Below are positions 6,745 to 10,783 of a DNA stretch of 10,783 nucleotides, one piece after another. The stretch spans positions 1 through 10,783 of the forward strand of contig JACQUC010000020.1 of the NCBI GenBank assembly GCA_016210495.1, read 5' to 3'. Source of the stretch: Chloroflexota bacterium. Its GTDB lineage: Bacteria > Chloroflexota > FW602-bin22 > JACPRP01. The translations under genes and the position numbers were made by a program. A model generated the notes under the pieces. That model saw nothing but the letters and a program-made list of their open reading frames with translations, searched no databases and was not told the origin of the DNA. Each line of letters opens with the position of its first letter. Position 1 is the first letter of the stretch.

Positions 6745-8862
6745 TTGAGTACGAAGAAGGACAACCAGAGGACCCGCCGGCGTCATAATCGGCTGATCAA
6801 TGAGAAGAGCCCCTACCTCCTTCAGCACGCGGCGAACCCGGTGGACTGGTATCCCTGGGGGCCCGAGGCTTTCGATCGGGCCCGTCAAGACGACAAACCG
6901 GTGTTCCTCTCCATCGGGTATTCCACCTGCCACTGGTGCCACGTTATGGAGCACGAGTCATTCGAGGACGGCGATGTTGCCAGGCTAATGAACGACGTGT
7001 TCGTATCCATCAAGGTAGACCGTGAGGAGCGGCCCGACATCGATATGATCTACATGACCGTCTGTCAGATGCTCATTGGCAGTGGCGGTTGGCCCCTCAC
7101 CATAGTAATGACGCCAGACAAGAAGCCATTCTTCGCCGCTACCTACATACCTACGCGGAGCGCTTTCGGCCGCGTTGGGATGATTGAGCTCATTCCCCGT
7201 ATCCATCAGATCTGGCAGACCCGGCGCGACGAGGTTATCGATTCTGCCGATAAGATCGCCGCCGCCTTGCACGAAGCTACCGTTGGCGCTCCAGGCAAGC
7301 AATTGGGTTTGGCGGAGCTGCGTGCCGCCTACACCCAGCTTTCCCACAGCTATGATGCCTACCACGGCGGGTTCGGCAAGGCGCCCAAGTTCCCCACTCC
7401 CCATAACCTGAGATGTCTGCTGCGCTACTGGAAACGCAGCGGTGATCGCGAGGCCCTGGAAATGGTCGAGACAACTCTTCAAGCCATGCGCCGCGGGGGT
7501 ATTTTCGACCACGTTGGATTCGGGTTCCACCGCTACTCCACCGACGAGATCTGGCTGGTTCCTCATTTCGAGAAAATGCTCTACGACCAGGCACTGCTCG
7601 CTATGGCCTACCTTGAAGCTTACCAGGTAACCGGCAAACAATTCTACGCTGATACTGCACGCGAAATCTTCGAGTACGTTGAGCGCGACATGACTGCGCC
7701 AGCAGGAGCATTCTTCTCCGCCGAGGACGCCGACAGCGAAGGCGTCGAGGGCAAGTTCTACGTGTGGACTGCCGCCGAAGTCCGCGAGACACTCGGCCAG
7801 GCAGAGGGCGATCTCTTTTCCCGCGCAATGAACGTCAAGGAAACAGGCAATTACGTCGAGCAAGCTGCTCGGGAAAACAAGCGAGACAACATACTTCATC
7901 TGCAAAATACGCTGCCGGAAATCGCTTCAGATCTGGGCGTTGATCCGCGGGAATTGAAGCGTCGACTGGAGGATGCCCGGCAGAAGCTGTATCACAAGCG
8001 CGCGAAACGCGTACACCCGTCCAAAGACGACAAGATTCTTGCCGACTGGAACGGTCTCATGATCGCTGCGCTAGCCAAAGGCGCTCAAGTCTTGGCCGAA
8101 GAGAAGTACTCGACCGCCGCACAACGAGCGGCGGATTTCATCCTTGGCAATCTGGTGCGATCCGACGGCCGCCTGTTGCATAGATATCGCGATGGTCAGT
8201 CGGATATCTCGGGGTATCTGAGCGATTACGCTTTCCTCATCTGGGGACTCCTGGAGATGTACGAGGCCAACCTCGACGTCCGCAACTTGCGGGCGGCTCT
8301 GCAATTGAACAGTCGTGTCACCGAGCACTTCTGGGACCTCAGAACGGGAGGCTACTTCGTTTCGGCCGATGACTCCGAGAGCATTCTTGTTCGTCAGAAG
8401 GAAATCTACGACGGGGCCATCCCTTCCGGCAATTCGGTTCAGATGTTGAACCTGCTTCGCCTGGGGCGCATCACGGGCAATCCGGATTTCGAGAAGAGGG
8501 CCTCGGAGTTAGGTCGAGCCTTCTCGGCGAGCGTTCAACAGAGCCCCGTCGCCTACACTCACTTGCTCTCCGCCGTGGACTTCGCTCTCGGGCCGGCGCA
8601 GGATGTGACAATCGTGGGCAAGTCTGGTGCTGCCGGCACCAGGGAGATGCTGAACTCGGTGCAGCGTGTCTTCCTTCCCAACCTGGTGGTGGTGTTTCGG
8701 CCTACGGACCAAACTTCCCCGGAGATCGAGTCGATCGCCGACCTCACCAGATATCAGATTTCGCTTGGGAGTGAGACGACGGCCTATGTCTGTACTGACC
8801 GGGCCTGTCAGCCACCTACCACAGACCTTGGGGAGTTGCTACATCTGCTGGGAGTGCAGTAG
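6745..8862 (+). CDS. yyaL: YyaL/SPATA20-type thioredoxin-domain protein
   Basis: This 705-residue protein belongs to the DUF255 (YyaL, SPATA20) family, whose members are usually close to 700 residues. The N-terminal thioredoxin-like domain (about 15-175) opens with the hallmark [15 protein letters not shown] and VDWYPWG. It carries the redox pair C62-H-W-C65 in [15 protein letters not shown], followed by [11 protein letters not shown] and GGWPL. The rest is an alpha/alpha-barrel of the N-acylglucosamine 2-epimerase type ([41 protein letters not shown]). The biochemical role of the family is unsettled. TTG 6745 is the only reasonable start before the conserved region; GGAG at 6730-6733 lies 11 bases upstream, slightly far. 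There is no link to the aromatic pathway beyond position. It is intact, with no sign of decay. Confidence 0.92.
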   Translation: MSTKKDNQRTRRRHNRLINEKSPYLLQHAANPVDWYPWGPEAFDRARQDDKPVFLSIGYSTCHWCHVMEHESFEDGDVARLMNDVFVSIKVDREERPDIDMIYMTVCQMLIGSGGWPLTIVMTPDKKPFFAATYIPTRSAFGRVGMIELIPRIHQIWQTRRDEVIDSADKIAAALHEATVGAPGKQLGLAELRAAYTQLSHSYDAYHGGFGKAPKFPTPHNLRCLLRYWKRSGDREALEMVETTLQAMRRGGIFDHVGFGFHRYSTDEIWLVPHFEKMLYDQALLAMAYLEAYQVTGKQFYADTAREIFEYVERDMTAPAGAFFSAEDADSEGVEGKFYVWTAAEVRETLGQAEGDLFSRAMNVKETGNYVEQAARENKRDNILHLQNTLPEIASDLGVDPRELKRRLEDARQKLYHKRAKRVHPSKDDKILADWNGLMIAALAKGAQVLAEEKYSTAAQRAADFILGNLVRSDGRLLHRYRDGQSDISGYLSDYAFLIWGLLEMYEANLDVRNLRAALQLNSRVTEHFWDLRTGGYFVSADDSESILVRQKEIYDGAIPSGNSVQMLNLLRLGRITGNPDFEKRASELGRAFSASVQQSPVAYTHLLSAVDFALGPAQDVTIVGKSGAAGTREMLNSVQRVFLPNLVVVFRPTDQTSPEIESIADLTRYQISLGSETTAYVCTDRACQPPTTDLGELLHLLGVQ

Positions 8863-8887
8863 GCAGATGCCGGGTCGAACGCCTATA

Positions 8888-8896
8888 TGTTACAAT
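8888..8896 (+). promoter_or_regulatory. Extended -10 promoter candidate
   Basis: TGTTACAAT combines a TGn extension with TACAAT, one base off TATAAT. No convincing -35 box is seen 17 bases upstream. Transcription would begin near 8903, giving a very short leader for the GTG start at 8916. The overlap with ATG 8895 argues against that ATG as the start. Confidence 0.4.
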
Positions 8897-8903
8897 GTCT
8901 GTT

Positions 8904-8909
8904 GGAGGT
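8904..8909 (+). promoter_or_regulatory. Ribosome binding site that selects GTG 8916
   Basis: GGAGGT lies six bases before GTG 8916. The in-frame ATG 8895 is upstream of this site and has none of its own, so the shorter protein is preferred. Confidence 0.65.
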
Positions 8910-8915
8910 ACGACT

Positions 8916-9293
8916 GTGGGCATAGAGATCTGGGACCTTTGGTATCCCAACGCGGCGGCGCAGGGGCTCTCGTTCTGTCGAGGACGGATGAGTAGCTCGG
9001 ATGCAGTACTCGTGCACGCGGCCCCCGACTCTCTGCGCGTCGAGGTTCGTCTCGACGATGGCCGGCTATTGGCCTTCGGCTACCAGTTGCGGCGTGCAGG
9101 GCCATACTACCCGATGACACGGCTGCGCAGGAACGGCTCGCGAATTCACCGTGAAGACGGGTGGCCCATCGAGGAAGACATCGGCCGACCGGTGCTCTTG
9201 CCCGGTGGCGAAATCGGCATCCTACTGGAGTGGTGGAACGCGGCTGACGGGAGCGAGTGGAGGTGGAGGGTTGAGTTCTACAATCATACTTAA
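8916..9293 (+). CDS. Conserved-looking small hypothetical protein
   Basis: The protein has 125 residues from GTG 8916 (132 if ATG 8895 is used). I cannot assign a family with certainty. It is soluble, without signal peptide or membrane segments, and rich in aromatic residues: IWDLWYP at the start, LLEWWNA and WRWRVEFYNHT at the end. It also has alternating hydrophobic stretches (LRVEVRLDDGRLLAFGYQL; GGEIGILLEWW) that suggest a small all-beta fold. Codon use looks like real coding and the ribosome site is good. I have a faint memory of similar small proteins in Chloroflexota, without known function. It stands alone between yyaL and a catalase remnant. Confidence 0.65.
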   Translation: MGIEIWDLWYPNAAAQGLSFCRGRMSSSDAVLVHAAPDSLRVEVRLDDGRLLAFGYQLRRAGPYYPMTRLRRNGSRIHREDGWPIEEDIGRPVLLPGGEIGILLEWWNAADGSEWRWRVEFYNHT

Positions 9294-9384
9294 GCGAGCC
9301 AACGGGCGTACTGTGGGCGACATGATAGTTCACGAGGGAAGACGAATGAAAGAGGAGTGATCCAACCACAATGTTATCTTTTAC

Positions 9385-9921
9385 AAGATGCTTCAGGGGC
9401 GCCTGTTTAGCTACCACGACACCCACCTGCACCGGCTCGGCCCCAACTACCATCTTCTGCCAGTTAACGCCCCCAGGGCCTGCGAGATGCCCAGCTACCA
9501 GCGGGACGGATTCATGCGTCTGGACGATAACGGCGAAGGTGGTCCGAACTACTGGCCGAACAGCTTTGGCGGTCCAGCCCCTGACCCTGGCGTGACCCCA
9601 CCGCCCATCGATATGTCCGGGATCGCTGCTAGACACGCCTATGAGCTGGGCGACGTGGACTTCGTGCAGGCGGGTGACCTCTATCGCAAGGTCATGACCA
9701 ATGAGGACCGCCAGCACCTGGTCAGCAACATCGCCTCCCACCTCTCAGGTGCCCAGAAACGGATTCAGCTCCGACAGACCGCCCTCTTCCACAAGGCGGA
9801 CCCGGACTATGGTGAGCGGGTTGTCAGGGCGCTTGAGCTGGCCCTGGAGGAAGTGAGGCGACTGGCCGCGATGTCCCAGGAGGAGCGAGTGAAAGCGACC
9901 GTCGCATGCGAGGTCAGCTAG
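9385..9921 (+). pseudogene. C-terminal remnant of a haem catalase
   Basis: The translation KMLQGRLFSYHDTHLHRLG, then GPNYHLLPVNAPRA, QRDGFMR and GGPNYWPNSFGGP, is unmistakably the C-terminal part of a monofunctional catalase. The proximal haem tyrosine in RLFSY is kept, as is the helical C-terminus (RHAYELGDVDF to the TAG stop at 9919). About the first 330 residues are missing, including the catalytic His and Asn and most of the beta barrel. Homology begins abruptly at K (9385), where a full catalase would have SPDKMLQ; upstream bases read FY instead. The remaining frame is uninterrupted, so the truncation is probably recent, but the product cannot be an active catalase. It may reflect loss of oxygen defence in an anaerobe, or a rearrangement joint. 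Confidence 0.85.
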
Positions 9922-9980
9922 GTTCGAACCTATTAGGTTGGAACCCATTGGCACAAAGCTCAAACAATACGGCAACACAA

Positions 9981-10297
9981 CCTTTCTTCAATCGCGAGCG
10001 CGAGTTGGCTCGTTATTTGTGCGAGATAACTTCAGGGCTCGACACGCTGGTTCAGCGCTGGTGGGATCGGATCCACGGCACGGCCAACTTGATGCTGGTG
10101 TTGTCGGGATCCGGATTCTCCTTTATGGGGGGCTCACAGGCGTAAGGGGGCCACTTCACGGGCGCCGGACGGCCCAGGTGGAGGTGCAGCCTTTCGACTA
10201 TTACGATGCGGCGTACTTCTTTGCCCATCTCACTCCCGAGGATCGTGTGCGTGCCTACGCATGCTTCGGTGGTATGCCTGCCTTCCTGCGCCATTGG
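9981..10297 (+). pseudogene. Decayed archaeal-type ATPase (ATPase_2 family) with deletion and frameshift
   Basis: The first frame reads PFFNRERELARYL, the usual N-terminus of this ATPase family. It jumps directly to WWDRIHGTANLMLVLSGSGFSFM, which normally follows about 100 residues later, so the Walker A and Walker B region is gone. A frameshift follows in the run of six G at 10127-10132: adding one G would join M-GG to LTGVRGPLHGRRTAQVEVQPFDYYDAAYFF in the other frame. Homology continues to GGMPAFLRHW (10297) and stops exactly where an ACCACGGA repeat begins. The gene is triply damaged and not functional. Members are often stand-alone or linked to toxin-like or defence loci, but nothing of that kind is seen here. 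Confidence 0.75.
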
Positions 10298-10298
10298 A

Positions 10299-10390
10299 AC
10301 CACGGAACGCACGGAATACACGGAAAGTACTAACTGAGCGCGCCTGGCCCGATAATCCTTCCGTGTGTTCCGTGGTATGTATTCCGTGGT
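10299..10390. repeat. ACCACGGA-type element, uninterrupted copy
   Basis: ACCACGGAA (10299-10307) faces TTCCGTGGT (10368-10376), with a second TTCCGTGGT at 10382-10390. Between lie CACGGAATACACGG and the core ACTGAGCGCG, matching the copy at 6431 without its nested hairpin. It abuts the end of the ATPase remnant. The rest of the gap to 10522 holds only the promoter candidate. Confidence 0.75.
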
Positions 10391-10440
10391 AGAGCTTCAA
10401 TCCGAAGGCGATTATCTCCAAACTCGTCTCCAAAGGTGCA

Positions 10441-10470
10441 TTTACAACCCCCATTTCACTGTGCTAAACT
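10441..10470 (+). promoter_or_regulatory. Sigma-70-type promoter candidate for comM
   Basis: TTTACA (10441-10446) and TAAACT (10465-10470) are 18 bases apart, and a TGn extension (TGC, 10462-10464) precedes the -10 box. The start codon lies about 45 bases after the expected transcription start. Confidence 0.45.
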
Positions 10471-10522
10471 CTTCTTTGGCTGGCTGCCGTTGTCTTGCAC
10501 CTTAGCTTGGAGGGGCGCTGCC

Positions 10523-10783
10523 ATGCACGCTAAAGCTCTTACCTGCGCCGTCGTCGGCCTCGAGGGTGCCATCGTCGAGGTCGAGGTGGACATCGCCCAG
10601 GGACTGGTCTACTTCGGCATCGTCGGCCTGCCCGACGCCGCCGTCCAGGAGGCGCGCGAGCGGGTGCGAGCGGCGATCCGGAACTCGGCCTACGAGATGC
10701 CGACGCGCCGCATCACGGTGAACCTGGCCCCCGCGGACGTGCGCAAGGCGGGGCCGGGCTTCGATCTGCCCATCGCCCTGGGC
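10523..10783 (+). CDS. comM: ComM/YifB Mg-chelatase-like AAA+ ATPase, N-terminus (3' partial)
   Basis: The first 87 codons are visible, from ATG 10523 after GGAGGGG (10509-10515, seven bases spacing); the gene runs off the window. The sequence is the typical N-terminal ChlI-like domain of ComM/Yif[44 protein letters not shown]-like [24 protein letters not shown]. ComM is a hexameric helicase that promotes branch migration during integration of transformed DNA in naturally competent bacteria, and it occurs widely in others. The ATPase motifs lie beyond the window. It has its own promoter candidate and stands apart from the genes upstream. Confidence 0.93.
   Translation, partial: MHAKALTCAVVGLEGAIVEVEVDIAQGLVYFGIVGLPDAAVQEARERVRAAIRNSAYEMPTRRITVNLAPADVRKAGPGFDLPIALG

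Noticed and set aside
6985..7905. Antisense open frame of 306 codons within yyaL
   Set aside because: It is a coding shadow; the + strand frame has all YyaL family motifs.
9921..9946. tRNA 3' half or phage attachment site, because GGTTCGAACC resembles a T-arm
   Set aside because: No acceptor, anticodon or D arm can be built around it; no CCA and no integrase are visible.

Overview
The window looks like a piece of an uncultured anaerobic bacterium, most plausibly a Chloroflexota member. The evidence for the phylum is indirect: a moderately high G+C content, strong AGGAGG-type ribosome sites, and many interspersed palindromes of the GTAGGGGCG and ACCACGGA types, which I recall as common in Chloroflexota and some other environmental phyla. 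The gene content points to anaerobic degradation of aromatic compounds and to selenocysteine-based redox chemistry.

Layout. Positions 1-5106 hold three genes of a heterodisulfide-reductase-like electron-transfer module on the + strand: an HdrD/BamD-like iron-sulfur protein (5' end missing), a very large tandem HdrA (1008-4130) and an MvhD-ferredoxin fusion (4267-5106). The hdrA and mvhD genes are each interrupted by one in-frame TGA. In both cases the TGA falls at the second position of a conserved C-x-x-C redox motif and is followed by a hairpin at SECIS-like distance, so I read both as selenoproteins rather than broken genes. Next comes a zinc alcohol dehydrogenase (5329-6402) that closely resembles 6-hydroxycyclohex-1-ene-1-carbonyl-CoA dehydrogenase (Had/BamQ) of the benzoyl-CoA pathway. 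Together these suggest the electron-input part of a class II benzoyl-CoA reductase (Bam-type) complex plus the downstream beta-oxidation-like dehydrogenase. The catalytic BamB/BamC genes would lie outside the window.

Positions 6745-8862 encode a YyaL/SPATA20-type thioredoxin-domain protein, unrelated to the pathway as far as can be seen. From 8863 to 10522 the region is decayed: a small hypothetical gene with its own likely promoter, a catalase C-terminal remnant, an ATPase remnant with an internal deletion and a frameshift, and an ACCACGGA repeat at the point where the ATPase homology stops. The window ends in the first 87 codons of a ComM/YifB-type Mg-chelatase-like ATPase.

The intergenic spaces are unusually repeat-rich. 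Four GTAGGGGCG palindromes show compensatory changes in their stems, and one provides the hdrA stop codon. Three ACCACGGA elements are present. Two of them contain the same nested hairpin, with 14-base arms and a 9-base loop.
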